64,000 nucleotides of DNA from Flammula alnicola (lineage: Eukaryota > Basidiomycota > Agaricomycetes > Agaricales > Strophariaceae): contig JADNRV010000039.1 in NCBI GenBank assembly GCA_015499995.1, forward strand, positions 300,873-364,872. Reading direction: 5' to 3'. The notes below the pieces were generated by a model. That model ran no database searches and had not been told where the DNA came from. It saw nothing but the letters and a program-made list of their open reading frames with translations. Below are positions 20,643 to 32,560 of the stretch, one piece after another; position 1 is the first letter of the stretch, and each line of letters starts with the position of its first letter. The position numbers were made by a program, and so were the translations under genes.

Positions 20643-21229
20643 ATAAATGCAAGAAACAATCTTCGAGATGGCCACTTGAAGTCTCACACTTTTGTAGCAG
20701 TCCGTATCTGACCACTAGCGACACCTTCCAGAGTGACTTCTGGTGTCTACGCCTTCCATCTACTTTGTATCCACCTCAAATGCTGCCCATATCGTCTGGC
20801 TCAAATTCGACACATGGTATGTGCATATCAAATATCTCAGCAAACATCTCCAGTCTTCTCAAGTCTAGCAGGGTTCATTGGTGCGGCGAAAGTTGGGGCA
20901 GCATTGACATTCATCGACCCGTCTTCGGAATTCTGGGCCACTCCCTCTTAACCTTCGCGTGTGTCATCTTCCTCCCCTCCTTGCCCGTAACCATGACATC
21001 CTGGGACCAGCACGGATACCAACCAGTCACCAACCCAAAAAATGGAGAAAAGGTAATAGTGTAGTATGCGTGGAGAAAATAAGTAAATCTGTCGAACGAG
21101 GAAACATGGCACTATTTCCGCCCTCCTTTTATTCACTGTAGTTTTCAACAAAATTAAAGCGTGTTTGGGTTGGGTTGGACATAATCTATCCGCTCGTCGT
21201 AGATATTCCTCATTTTGACAATTTCTAAT
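20643..21229. other. Intergenic, nothing recognised
   Basis: About 590 bp between the kinase-like gene and the PRP6 remnant. Short frames are present on both strands without motifs. Remnants of PRP6 beyond 21229 may exist but are too decayed for me to follow. Confidence 0.35.
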
Positions 21230-21898
21230 CATATGAATTGAGAGCCACGGGTCGCGAGCCAGCAGCACATGGTGGCCCCTCAGGCTGCATGAAGCAGCCT
21301 CAATCGTCTCGTCTCCCACAAGCAGCTCCTCTACGCGTTTTTTTGGGCATCTTTTCTGGCAGGTTGGCCTCTTACTCGAGTAGATGGGCTGTGTCGGTCC
21401 AGAGCTCGTGAGACGTTGGAAGTGCTCCGCGGGCTTCGCTAAGCACGGCCTTCGCTCTTTCATGAGTCTCGAGCCAGGCAAGTGCGAGCCGTAGTTCGAC
21501 GGAGAGAGGGATCGTTTCAAGGACAGGGGCGAGAAGGATGCAGGAATCGGCGGCGGAGGATTTTTTTTTGAGATCGATGGTATCTTTACGTAAGCGAACC
21601 GAGTCCGGAATATGTTCGAGGGCTAAAAGGAATGATTAATTTTTATCAGTAGAGATGCTGGAGAGAACAAACTTTTCCGTAGAGCCCGTTTCTTCGCTTT
21701 GATATCGTGTTCAAAGTCAGCAGCGGCCAGGCAGATGTTCGTAGTCTGGCCAACGTGTTGTGCTGCGTTCGCTAGGATGGCCTTGGCACCACCATTGTTC
21801 TGCAATATGTCAGTCAAAAAGCGTATAAGAGTGGGAATAGAAAGGCTTACGTGTAACCGAGCAGCCTCGAGCCGCACAGCATCAGGAAGATCACACAT
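21230..21898 (-). pseudogene. Decayed fragment of a PRP6-type pre-mRNA splicing factor (HAT/TPR repeats)
   Basis: From ATG 21898 the frame reads DLPDAVRLEAARLH, a clean 51-nt intron (GTAAGC..TTGCAG), then GGAKAILANAAQHVG, ICLAAADFEHDIKAKKRALRK, a second intron ending CTTTTAG, then LEHIPDSVRLRKDTIDL, LETIPLSVELRLALAWLET, ERAKAVLSEARGALPTSHEL. It meets TAA at 21372-21374 after LLE. Homology resumes in another frame (KKRVEELLVGDETIEAA, LRGHHVLLARDPWLS). These are HAT repeats of PRP6/PRPF6, a U5/tri-snRNP component. Only part of a ~900-residue protein is present. It has a stop, a frameshift and several lost Trp residues (Arg or Cys where the family has Trp), so it is a duplicated fragment, not the working gene. 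Confidence 0.8.
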
Positions 21899-22085
21899 GG
21901 CTGGCTAGATCTGGCACGTGTGTAGCATGCCTGTTTCGGCTAGCCGGACTGGCACTTATTGCCAGTTCAGCCATAAAATCCTCGACCACCATAATCCTAT
22001 CTATCTGCCAGAATTTTAGTACATGCCAGCCATTCCATTTCAATTGTGGTACTATCTTTTGAAATCAGAAGCCTAGTTATCATAG

Positions 22086-25000
22086 TCAAAATGCAATCTC
22101 ATTGGCATGGTGGTCCGCATACTGTACTATTTCGACCGATCGTTCACGTCACGCATCACAAGCACTTGTGAACTGAATAAATCTGACATTCATCACGCGT
22201 CACAGAGGTCGGTGAACACCGTGATGACCGAACTTGGTGCATAAAATGAAAATTTTCGAGCGCTTCGCGCCAATTTGTGAACAATTTGCGTGAACAAATG
22301 GGTCTTGTCACGCATCACTGCCAGTTATGAACACGACCCCAGTGAACTATTGGCGTCACGCATCACAGGCCGTGAACGATTGGTCGAAATAGTACAGTAC
22401 TTATTTACATGAAAAGCTTCGAACGCGTCTAGTGACCAAGTGTGCGAAAAGCCGACAGGCAAATATCGACGACCATATACAGGGATGAGATGTGCACCAC
22501 GTAGAAACGTGTGGAGGTGCACAACTGTGACGAGACGCTCATTACCGCGACCAACCATCTCTGGCTTTACCACCCACATACCAGTCTCCTCATCCGGTGA
22601 TCTCCCGACCTTTTTGAACCATTCCACAAGCGCGCATGGGTACTCAATACCGTTGTGCACAAATGACATGAACAGCTGAACCCGAACAACACTCATCCCT
22701 CGGAAGCCAGCCTGGTCTTCGTCCTCGGTAATAAAAGCGCAGTCGCGACGTGGACCTGTCCCTCGCCAAGCAGGTGTGGAGCGTATACGCTCATGACGCA
22801 TGCCACGGATGCCTGATGGATCACTCGGGGCATAGTAATGGGCCACTGCGGAATGAAAGACGTAGATTGGCGAAGTTATCTCGATAGTCGACGGGTCTAG
22901 TGTTGGGTTTTTCTCAGAAAGTTGATCGCGAAGGAAGTAGAGAAGGAGATTGGGAAGATTGGGTTCATTGACATGTTACGAAAGTGACTGTAGCGAGCGA
23001 GGATACGAACGTTCTAAAATTCAATGATCAATTAGGAATACACTACAAGAAAACATGCTTGACATACCACGAGTTCTGGCCAAATGCACATGGCTAAGGA
23101 CCTGCTCTTCATTCGTTGGTCCACCATCTTCATCGACTTCCTTGAGATCATTGTGTGCGTGAATGAGTTCTTCAAGGCGGTCACGAAGTGGAGGAGGGCG
23201 ATCAGCTGGCAGCATTCCTCGTGCGATGAAATCTGCACGAGATGCCGCCAGCTTATCCAGACGCTGATTCGTCATAAGCATCTGCCCGAGGGCCTTATAC
23301 CGACTTGAGCGTCGCCATGGCCTTTTTACAGCAGTGATATGGCGTGATTCTGTTATGGATGAACAAAGGCCGTTTGGAGCTCCGAAGTCCTCAATGTTGC
23401 GGCGATAATGAATCAGTGAATGTTGTCGTGGAAGGGAAAAGCCGTCTGGGCGAACGCCAGTTGTACGAAATATTTCGCGGTAGTGATGGTAGCGGCCAAG
23501 TGCTTGATCGACTGCGTTAAGGGTGTCTTCATTGAAATCGGCCCGGCGGACGAGGTAGCAGAAGTCGAGGAAAGCCGATAAAGCCTTCACAATATCTGGC
23601 TCAACTAAGCCTTTGATTGCAGGAAGGTAGATCTGCAAGTGTGGTTTGAATGATGTGAATTAAAGCAAAGATAAAAATATACTACCTTCATGAGTGCTTT
23701 TGAGTCGTCACCAGTCCACTGCTTGAAGCGACGACCTTGCTTGAAACGTCGGAGACAAGGGAAAGCGGGTGTCGCAGCAATCCGTCGGTCTATCTCGTCG
23801 AGAATATCTGCAGCATCTCGAGGCGAGTGTTGAAGGGCAAGGTACTCTCCTACCCACGCAACGAGATGATCTTTGAAAGTTCCTTTGATAACTTGATGAA
23901 GGATGTCGGATGATAATAATTCATGGATGTCGGCTCGGGGAAAATCACAGGTAAAAGGCTAGGATTGAAGTGAATTAAAATTGAACAATAATGAACTGCG
24001 ATGAGCACGTACCACAATGTCCTCGTCAATCCCGTAGACATCCCATAGCTGCCCTCCATCAAACACTTGGAGAAGTTCATCAGTGAGTTCATGTCGGCGG
24101 GGCCCAGAAGGTTTGTCCAGGTCGTCCGGGAACGCGGTACATCTTCATGTTGATAAATTAGATATAAAACCATCGCGTTTAAGAGAAATTGTTGACTCAC
24201 TTAGGGCACCAACCCTGCACAATGCCCGACAGCATAACCTGCTCAGGGTAATCGGCTATGAAAGGCCCAATATCAAAGATTACACGCCGAAAGTGTCCAT
24301 CGGGACAGCGCCGAACGACTGGAGTTGACATGGCAGGTTTGAGGCTGGACAAGACAGCGGATATTGAGGAATGATATAGCTGCCGTTTGAACTTCCGAAA
24401 TGCTGGGTCGTTATCATATTTGCGATCACCTAAATGTCGTGTGAGCAAGGCAAAGCCTTCAGGACTGATAACATACTCTTTGGGATTGCAAGAAATGCAA
24501 TAGGCACAACAGCATTTCGGTGCGCCCGTCTGACGTGATTACACACATTCCCAATGGAAAGATAAAGCGGATGATACTCCACATCACCAGTTGCGACAGA
24601 AACCGTAGTTTTATCGCTTCCGAGAATGACGGGTACATACATTGACCCTTTCGTGGTGTGGTCGTCCTCGTAAATCTTGTCCTAAAAGATAAAAGCAAGA
24701 GAAAAGTTAGAGTACAGCTATTCATTGGAAGAAGATCACGTACGCAGTGTCTCCAGGCGAAGTTCCCGGACATAAAATCACTCCAATGGCGCTTCTTATC
24801 CTCGTCTAAATGAACATAAGGACGAGTATCAAACTCGCCATCGAAGTCTGGATTGTCGAGCATGTTTCGGATGACGGTATCGGGATCCCTGTACCAAATT
24901 TCGTATTCGGCCTTTTTCCAACTTGGTGCGTCATCGCGAATGTCAAGCGATTCCGTTTTCATGCATCGCCATGGGGCATCTCCAAGCTTTGTAGAATCAA

Positions 25001-25612
25001 TGGCATCATAGATCTGCTGATAGGAGTCATATGGAGCCAAATCGTCATGCTTCATAAGTGAGAGCCCCCAAAGTTCAAGAATTGTATCAATGTTTGACGC
25101 CGACATCTCATCCGTTCGATAGAGGAACTCAGAGAGGCGAAATTGAACCTCATCGGTATATGGTGCCCAATCGTCAGGACTAGCAGTTGTTCGAGGGGAA
25201 GGGGGAGTGTTCGGAGGAAGAGTTTGACCATTGGAATCACAAGGCAGTGCTGAAAAACAATTAGTTTTCGTCAACCAAATTTTGAAAGGGCTGATTATTT
25301 ACCATTCAGATAAGGGTGAAAAATCTTTCTTGGAGTATGAGCCTGCACCTCAGGCTCCGCGTCGTCAGCGAAAAACCCTTGAGAATGCCCTTCATCTTGT
25401 TGTTCGTGTGGCAGGCCTTGATCTGACCCTTCGGAGCTAGAGGCAGGAGATGGTGGTTTGTGCGCAAGTTGAGCTGGAACTGTGTAATATGGGTCTTCGT
25501 GCGCAGTGCGGATATGGTATGTGCGGCCATGGAGACTCCGAAATGTTTGAGAGCAGCCATTGAATGGGCAGCGAAGGCGTTGGGGACCAGATTTCTTTTT
25601 CCCTCGAGGCAT
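22086..25612 (-). CDS. Plavaka-family (CACTA) transposase, last exon interrupted by a MITE
   Basis: Multi-exon gene from ATG 25612 (MPRGKKKSGPQR). A C2H2 finger (CPFNGCSQTF...HIRTAH) leads to HPYLNG and LPCDSNGQTLPPNTPP, then YTDEVQFRLSEFLY. The conserved core has HWSDFMSGNFAWRHC, then PVILGSDKTTVSVATG, YLSIGNVCNHVRRAHRNA and VVPIAFLAIPK, followed by CDFPRADIHELLSSDILHQ and IKGTFKDHLVAWVGEY. FSLPRQHSLIHYRRNIEDFG then precedes GLCSSITESRHITAVK. This is the Plavaka branch of CACTA (EnSpm-like) cut-and-paste transposases. The final exon reads DAFEAFHVNKY and then enters a 276-bp MITE (22122-22397), where translation would stop at 22325. Beyond the MITE the same frame gives ADHHANEIAF and TGA at 22086-22088, the apparent original end. 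No other break was seen. It is divergent from the gene at 26026. Confidence 0.88.
22122..22397. mobile_element. TA-flanked MITE inserted in the Plavaka last exon
   Basis: 276 bp flanked by TA at 22120-22121 and 22398-22399. Terminal repeats start CTGTACTATTTCGACC and continue into GATCGTTCACG / AATCGTTCACG. The interior has repeated GTCACGCATCAC motifs. It splits a Tyr codon of the transposase gene, and deleting the element plus one TA restores the frame exactly. Confidence 0.93.
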
Positions 25613-25634
25613 AGAGAAAGAGGTGGGTGTTGCA

Positions 25635-25985
25635 GACTGGGAGATACCGTCGTCAGAGGTACTCGAAAAAAAGATAAGCCAGAAAGTACCATGTGTACTG
25701 AACGCCACATTACATCCTTTCGCTATTTCTTTCTCTCCGTAACATGTGGTGCACGATTAGACTGGGAGATACCGTCGTCAGCATTACTCGAAAAGAAAGA
25801 TAAGCCAGAAAATACCATGTGGATTGAGCGGTGAAATGGCCACATCACATCCTTTCGCTGTTTCTTTCTCTCCGTAACATATGGTGCACGATTAGACTGG
25901 GAGATACCGTCGTCAGCATTACTCGAAAAGAAAGACGATTTTCTCTCAACTTGGACACGTCATATCCTTTCGTTGTTTCTCTCTC
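25635..25985. repeat. Three imperfect direct repeats in the divergent promoter of the Plavaka unit
   Basis: GACTGGGAGATACCGTCGTC begins at 25635, 25760 and 25895 (spacings 125 and 135). Each copy is followed by ACTCGAAAA and by a CATCCTTTCGCT-like segment with TTTCTCTCC. The copies lie between the two divergent start codons (25612 minus, 26026 plus), so the shared promoter or the transposon's subterminal binding sites have been amplified. The first copy also overlaps the 5' leader of the transposase gene. Confidence 0.85.
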
Positions 25986-26025
25986 TCCCCTTCGCTCTGC
26001 AGCAGGGCCTCCTTGCTTGCACAAG

Positions 26026-28378
26026 ATGGCTAGCCTGCCAGTACGCCAGCTCCCTCAACGTAACTCCAAAAATGACCGCCATCCTGGGGCTATTGTGAAC
26101 GAAACAAAGCGGCCGCGCCGTAACAAAGCTGAAATTGAAGCCGACAATGCGAAGAAAAAAGAAGACGATGAGCAGAAAGCACAGGCCATTAGTCAGGCTC
26201 GCAAATCTGCTATCCAGCGTTCTGCAGAAAAAGAAGACGCAATTCAACAACAAGAAACAAATGCACGTAAGCATGCCAATCGTCCAGACTTACCAACTAT
26301 GGCAGCATATCGTCAAGAATCCCATTCTGACGAGGAGATAGATGCTGTCAAGGATGGTGATGTCACTTTCTATACCTCGAGTCCTGGACATCTGCTGAAA
26401 CCTGATATCTTGTCAGCTGGAGAAATAGATATTGATCAAGAAGAGAGTTTTCTCACCAATGATCCGTCTGATCTCCCACCAGCCTCAAGTGTTGGGACAG
26501 ACTCTGAAGGCGACCGCAGCATAGGTATTGACGAGTTCGACAATGCTGACTATGTTGGATCTGGTGGGTCAGAAATGGACACCGACGAGGATTGGGATAG
26601 ATTCCTCATTTCTCGTGCTGCCAGTGCAAGGAAGAAAGTGAGGAGAAAGAAGTAAAGGTTTGTGTCGCCATCTTATACCTGACAGCGTGGCAGTGGGAAA
26701 GTTGATAACATTGATACCTCGTGGTTGGTAGCTCTCGAAAAAGGAAGAACGGGAACGCCTTCGCAGCCAGATTGACAAGGAGAGAAAGCATATCCCAACG
26801 AGCACTATCGTCGCGCCAAATGCAAGTGGGAAGCAGAAGAGAAAGGCCATCGAAGACATACAGCAAGACGCAGAGTTAAGGACAGCCCAAACCGACAAGT
26901 ACTTGATATCTTGTCTTGATATTAATAAACGGAATCTTATCAGATCTTTTTCTCAGGCCCAAGGGAAAACGTACCAAAGCTGCGGAAATTGGCGGACTGA
27001 AGCCAAACTGGAAGAAACAAGCTGGTTTAGACCCAAAGACGAAATCTAAGGCTTCCACTGCTCCAATTCCTCGCGAATCTTCACCTGATGATGTCCCTGG
27101 CCACGACGAGGATGCCGCTGTCGATTTCAATGGTGAATTTGCCCAAGATGAAAGCTCCCAAGTGTTGGCTATCTCGCGCGCTGCAAAAACGGAAGTCGGT
27201 CCAAGTCGCAAGAGAGTGGCAGATGCAAAGGTTGGACTAAAGGACCTTGGAACCGCTAACTTGAAAGTAATGTGAATTTCTTCCGCTTTCATTTTCATTA
27301 GATTTACTCCTCGAATACTCTCAGATGGGTGTTTCTCTCAAAAAGGTCAAGGTTGACGATAGCACTTCAGGCTCTCAGGCAACAGGTCGTGCTCAACCTA
27401 AGCCGCGATACAAGAACTCGGATCTTCCATTGCCGAACTTCAAGACTGACCTCAAGACGTGGCAAACCCACATCCTCGGCGCCATCACTGACTGGGCTGG
27501 TACCCTCGATGATCCCTTCCATGCCAACAGCCTTGAAGAATTCCAGGTCGTTGTTGGTGAAAATTGGGAGATAGCATTCGGTGATGCCAAACTCAATGAC
27601 GCAGTCTATGATGTGGTAAGTTTTCTAAATTACTATCGTTGTATACTCAACTCATGCATACTAAACTGTACAGGCTGCGTCGTCTCTCCGAAACTGGCGT
27701 AGCAACATCGGAAAGCGCGCCCTCAAGTTTTACGCGCAAAAATTCTCGAAAGCGCCATTCAAGAATTCTCCTGAGACCATCAAATCCTACGTCAGGGATG
27801 CTCTTTCGCACCTCATTGTCGACGGTAAAAATCTTGGTTTCAAATTCATCTACACCAATCCGAAGGTATGTTTTTGCTGCTCTCTTGATTTGATACTGAT
27901 ACATTTTTTATTGATTAGGCCGGTAGCGGGGCTTATCGATCAGATGTCATCGTTGACATCTTCGCAGTTCACCTCCAGATTATCCTCAAGACTGATGTTA
28001 GTTATGGGAATCCTGCTGGCGGATTGTCCCTTTGTTGCGCTGCGGTAAGCATCATAAGTTACATGCGAAATTCTTTCTCACCCAACCAAATAGGCGGAAC
28101 GCGGCCTTCTGGCCTGGGAAACAGGATATGCACCTCAGCCTACTGACGACTCCCAGGATGACAAGGACGGCATGAAGAGTTTTGTGGAGAATCCGTGGGC
28201 GGCACGCGCGGCTGGCTATTTACCTGCAGTCAAGACCCTTTCGGCAGCCAAATGGGAGAAGCTCATTGAGCTGGCGAAGGCGACTCTCAAGGTTCGCGAG
28301 GTGACTATTGATCTTACCCGAAAGGCAGAGGATCCTCGTTCCCAGGTTCTTCTTTCTGAAGACAGTGACGCAGCTTAA
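26026..28378 (+). CDS. Second protein of the Plavaka unit (unnamed, basic/acidic N-terminus with a helical C-terminal domain)
   Basis: Multi-exon plus-strand gene from ATG 26026 (MASLPVRQLPQR) to TAA 28378. The N-terminal half is charged and low-complexity (KRPRRNKAEIEADNAKKKED; acidic EEIDAVKDGDV; EMDTDEDWDRF). Later come KKEERERLRSQIDKERK and ETNA..KRTKAAEIGGLKPNW. The C-terminal domain (27325-28378) is conserved-looking: LPNFKTDLKTWQTHILGA, ITDWAGTLDDPFHANS, ASSLRNWRSNIGKRALKFY, GAYRSDVIVDIFAVHLQI, and then LSLCCAAAERGLLAWETG. I know similar proteins as hypothetical proteins of Agaricomycetes but no function. Its head-to-head position with the transposase, sharing an amplified promoter, suggests an accessory protein, as in other CACTA elements with a second ORF. 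That role is inference. Confidence 0.7.
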
Positions 28379-28748
28379 CCAAGCGTACTGCTCATCAAGA
28401 TGTGTTTGGATTGTGTTTGCGCGCCTCTAATTTTTTTTTCCTAATGCTTCCTTTTTCTCAAATTTCACGTTGTATATACAGGATCTTCTGTTAGTTGTAG
28501 GCTCCCAGGCTATATATTTATCCTATGTATCAATGGATAGACCCACACCGTGAATATACCCTCCTGAAAAATTTCTGACATGTCTGATCCTTCTCTCAAA
28601 ATGTGGCAAAGCATGAAATATGGCATTATAATAGAGGTTCTGGCATGACTAATGCCGCAAAGGGCTTCCGGAATCACCCCAAGTGATTATGCTGCCAGAC
28701 GAAATTCTGGCAGTCTAACGGGTCTGGTTTGGTCTGGCTGGTCAGATG
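28379..28748. other. 3' flank of the Plavaka unit with TGCCAG subterminal motifs
   Basis: The stretch at 28640-28745 is dense in CTGGCA/TGCCAG motifs, including a CTGCCAGA..AATTCTGGCAG arrangement. The same motif occurs at 21930-22045 on the other side of the unit (TGCCAGTTCAG, CTGCCAGAATTTT). They are likely subterminal repeats of the CACTA element, but I could not fix the exact tips or a 2-3 bp target duplication. Confidence 0.45.
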
Positions 28749-30222
28749 CTAGACCGACCAGATGGGTGTGATCTTCCTGATGCATCCTCGCTTCCTTCCA
28801 GCATGTTCTTCAAGACAAGCTGCTGGGTAGTGTGGATAGAACCCAAGTGACTGAGGTGGTGGAACGGGGTGAGGTACTGGGGTCGGTGCTAAACCGAGGG
28901 AGTATGAAGGTGAGTAAAGTGGATGAACATTTTGTGAAATAGGCCCTGAGTATGGGCGCGGGTGGGGTACCAGGCCGCCATGGTGGCTTGGGGGTGGGTT
29001 GTAAGACAGTAGAGGGCAAGGAGAAGGCTGGGCCGTCTCAAAGTGGCTGGCGCTTAGCCGCTGCGATGTAGGGAAATAGTATGCTTGAAATTGGTGGCTG
29101 CTCCAGGAGGAAGGCCCACAAGAGTAGTAGCTATGGGTGTCAGAGCGGTGCATATGGGAGAGTTGGTGATGAGAAGAGTGAGGAGAACTCATAGGTTGGG
29201 AGAAATTAATCGGACTTGTCGGGTATGTCGAAGTGATATATGGCAAAGGGTTGCTATTAAGATAGCTAGACTGGTTGGATTGAGATTGCCAATGGATCGG
29301 AGGAGACGTTGGAGGCGGAGTTTGCCTGTAGGTCAGAAATTGGAGAGGTTCAGCTGTATGGCTTGATTGATATGGTTTATGCAGGAGCACTGGTGTCATG
29401 CCGGATGCATTATGTGCTTGATATCGGTATGGAGTTGAAAAAGGTGGATAGGTCTGCACGTCTAAGCTCACCACCAGCTGTGCCACATTCGAACGACTGT
29501 GATCGTCAACTCGATTCCGACTCTTGCCTACTTGTGTGCTCTCGAACGTTCCTTCTGCTAATGTGACACACCGAACATGTGGAATGTCATCAATGGTCCC
29601 CAGCTGATCAATCGTTGCCTCTGAGAAGTAGGCAGCTACAGAAGTCATTGGTTGGCCGGCAATGGAAGCGTAAACAAATTGGCGATAGACTCACTCAGAT
29701 GCCACTTCCTGCGTCCTTTTTCAGTGTCAACCCAGACGGAGTAGGTTTGCTTCACCAGAGGATCCCAATCGTGAGGTGGTTGGCGCTCAGCCGTGGTACT
29801 TCTGAAGCAAGGTTTCAGTCAGCGATTAACGTTAAACAATTTAGAATGCACCGTAGATGATTGGAATCCGCAGGAGGTGAGTACTTCTCATAATAAAATA
29901 GGAATTTCTACGTTTAAAGTGAAATGAACATTCGGAACAGGAATAAAATGAAAGTGGCACTGCTGTGCATTCCACTCACGTCTCGAACACGCGAGGGTGA
30001 CCACCGCCGACCTTCGGTGAAGCGTTCAATCCCAAGGCCAATTGTCTCACTGTGCGGACTGCGTCCCTCCCATGCATAAATGCAACCTGACTGAAGGGCG
30101 AGACGCTCGTCAGCGTCAAGGCGCCTGGTGACCATCTGGAGCAGGCCCCGCTGGACCGCACCAAATATCTTGTGCGGCCTCCGGATGGAGAGGAGAAGGA
30201 GGAGGAGGGTGGAAGGATGCAC
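28749..30222 (-). CDS. WOPR-domain (Gti1/Pac2/Wor1 family) transcription regulator
   Basis: Starts near ATG 30222 (MHPSTLLLLLLS). The first WOPR box reads RPHKIFGAVQRGLLQMVTRR, LDADERLALQSG, CIYAWEGRSPHSET, then GLGIERFTEGRRWSPSRVRD. An intron (GTGAGT..ACGTAG, about 29914-29981) leads to KFLFYYEKYSPP. A second intron leads to WDPLVKQTYSVWVDTEKGRR and KWHL, and a third to AYFSEATIDQLGTIDDIPHV, the second conserved box. The C-terminal ~250 residues are Pro/Ser/Tyr/His-rich and disordered, ending at 28749. WOPR proteins are fungal DNA-binding regulators of morphogenesis, nutrient response and development. Domain and splice sites look intact. Confidence 0.85.
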
Positions 30223-31462
30223 ATGGACATCCTCATGTGCAGAAGTCGGTCACTTTGGAGGAGAATTTGGAGCGCCAACACCGCTATGGCCACGGCCACA
30301 AGGAGAGCATCGCTCCGCACAAAGCGAGTCATCCTGGATTGGGACTTGGCTTGGGCAAACTAGGGACGATGACCTCTGTATCCATTTCATCGTTGGCGAC
30401 CTCTGGTACTGCTTCCACTGGCAGTCTGGGTCGCCCCGAGCACCCAGCTGCTGCTGGCAGTTCGGACGCGGCGGGTGGTGGCAAAGTCGCTATTATTGGT
30501 CTTTTCGGGAAAGACAAGGAAGCTGCAGATGATGCCGCTGCGCGAAAAGGCAAGGACGACAAGGAAGGAGAAAAGGGGGAAGGAGAGGATGGACAAGAGG
30601 AAGCAGGATGAGGGTGACGAGGATGAGATAGATGTTGGGGGTGGATTGAGCTGGAAGATGGACAAGACACTGCTGTCAAGACTCGCCACTGCGACTCATG
30701 TTCCGTCAGGTTCGTCAGTCATCGCCGAGACAAGAGGCCGCGTGGAGGATATGCAGAGCTCAATTTCGCTCTCGAGTGCTGATACGACGAGTCTTCAGGG
30801 GGGAGAGGATACTGCCGCCAGCACATCTATTATAACCTGTGTGTTCCGCTGTCTTTTTTTGTTACTTTCCTTCCTGACCCTCCAGCCCAGTGATTACCCA
30901 TCATTTTACCCTCGCCTGTATACGTTCGTCGACCGTGAAGTTCTCACTCTCAAGCACTGATCACGGTTCTTCCGCTTGACTGAGCTATTCTTGAGTTCAA
31001 CGTTCGTTTCAGCATTGGGCCTCCACAACCTCCAGGCCAAAATTGACTCTATCTCCGACGATTAATGCTCCCAACACTATCACCACCGCTGTAGTTGGTG
31101 CCGCCGACGGAGGGCATTCCGACTCGGACTCATCCTCTCTAAGCCTTTTTGGCGAACCTTTTGGTCATCCTCGGCGCACGGTCATGCTGCTGATGACGAG
31201 TCACTGAACGACGGACGGTCGCTGATCAGTGGTGCTTCATCCTCGTCGCACGCCAATGCTATCGCCGCTACTGCAGGCTCCAATGCAGACGACAACATCG
31301 ACAACATCTACGCGGACTCTGCCATGGTCCCGGCTTCACATCCAGCACTGAAATCGAAAACTATCCACCCTCAGGTCCTCGCTTCTCTTACCTTGAACCC
31401 CGCTCATCCGAACACGTCATTGGCCCCCTGCCCTGCCTTATCCCGAATGGCGTATTGAGCTT
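30223..31462 (+). other. Gene-like GC-rich stretch, not resolved
   Basis: Several plus-strand frames have coding-like composition (an acidic/basic KGKDDKEGEKGEGEDG run near 30560; Ser/Asp-rich text at 31090-31330), but no frame stays open and no start can be chosen. It may be the 5' part of the unrecognised gene at 31463-32090, with introns or decay I cannot resolve. Confidence 0.3.
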
Positions 31463-32090
31463 GTGCATCGTGTGCGTCTGTATGGGATGCGTGAAGCTGG
31501 AAGGCCTCTGGACCTTGCACTGTACGGTTGGGGTCGTGATTTCGTAGAGATCGAGAACACCTATGGCTTGGAGTCCGCTAGGAGAATGAGTCAGGTGTCC
31601 CATGTATCGACGATCCAAGCTACTGTGATGAATATCGCTGGAGCAACGCATATGATGCCCATCCAACCTACCGATGAAGAAGACGACGCGGAGAGCACTG
31701 TCGAAGAGGATGCACTGTTCGAGGGTTTGGGATCCGTCATGGAAGACAGTGAAGAAGAAAGCGAGACTGAATGGCTCGCATGGCCTACAGATCTGTCGCG
31801 GCAAGCTATCGTTCATCAGCAGAAGATGGAGCTCGATCAAATACAGCGACAGCGGGCACGAGAGGATGAACTGCGAGATCAACTCGACCATGATCAACCG
31901 CCCTTGTCTCCGATGGGTGTTCTTGAATCCATTCCCTGGCACCGACACAGCGTCTTTCATCTCTCAGAACGTCAGCTTACCCTCGGTGTTGCCGCCAGTC
32001 CCGCCACCGAAAACGCCAGAAGAGGCACGCAGACAGTACGCGGAGCAAAAGAGGAAGTTGGAACCTAGCGCTGTATCGACGTCTTTATAA
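31463..32090 (+). CDS. Unrecognised coding segment, possibly frameshifted
   Basis: The frame at 31463-32068 reads RLYGMREAGRPLDLALYGWG, then VEIENTYGLESARRMSQVS, an acidic patch (EEDDAESTVEEDALFEG) and a Gln/Arg-rich helix (QQKMELDQIQRQRARED). Near 31930 the more natural reading moves to another frame (FISQNVSLPSVLPPVPPPK, then TPEEARRQYAEQKRKLEP) ending at 32090. A missed intron or a frameshift are both possible. No family recognised. Confidence 0.4.
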
Positions 32091-32560
32091 CCCCATTTGC
32101 CCTCGCCAGCTCTCTCTCCCGGTGTTACGCCGACAAATCGCACATCTACACACCATCATATTACTTCTGCTTTGGGATTACAAGCCCACCTGCATGCTCC
32201 TGCGCGTACACCAAGCCGTACTCTATCTCATAGACAACATGGATCTCACGGGCAGCGCTTCCCAAGCCGCACCTCCACGCTGTCCTCTCCGTCATCCTCT
32301 GAGTCTCTCCGTCATTTTCTGAGTCTCTACGTCGTCACTTTCTTGCTCGCGTCGGCACAGGGGTGACCAATTCGTATTCTAATCCCATTTCGCCATTCGG
32401 TGGTTTCTCTCCCATCGATGACGAGGATCTAGAAGCAGAGTTGGATTCTCCTTCGTCTTATACCACGCCGCCTTCAGCCACAGGCCACTCTTATACTTGC
32501 CATGTTCATCAAAGATCACATTCGCGGTCTATCTCTGGGTCAGGCCCTGGTAGCATATGA

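Noticed and set aside
28379..28748. Exact CACTA tip and target duplication of the Plavaka unit
   Set aside because: CACTT occurs near both flanks (about 21952 and, on the minus strand, about 28685), but the following bases do not match and no common 2-3 bp duplication fits.
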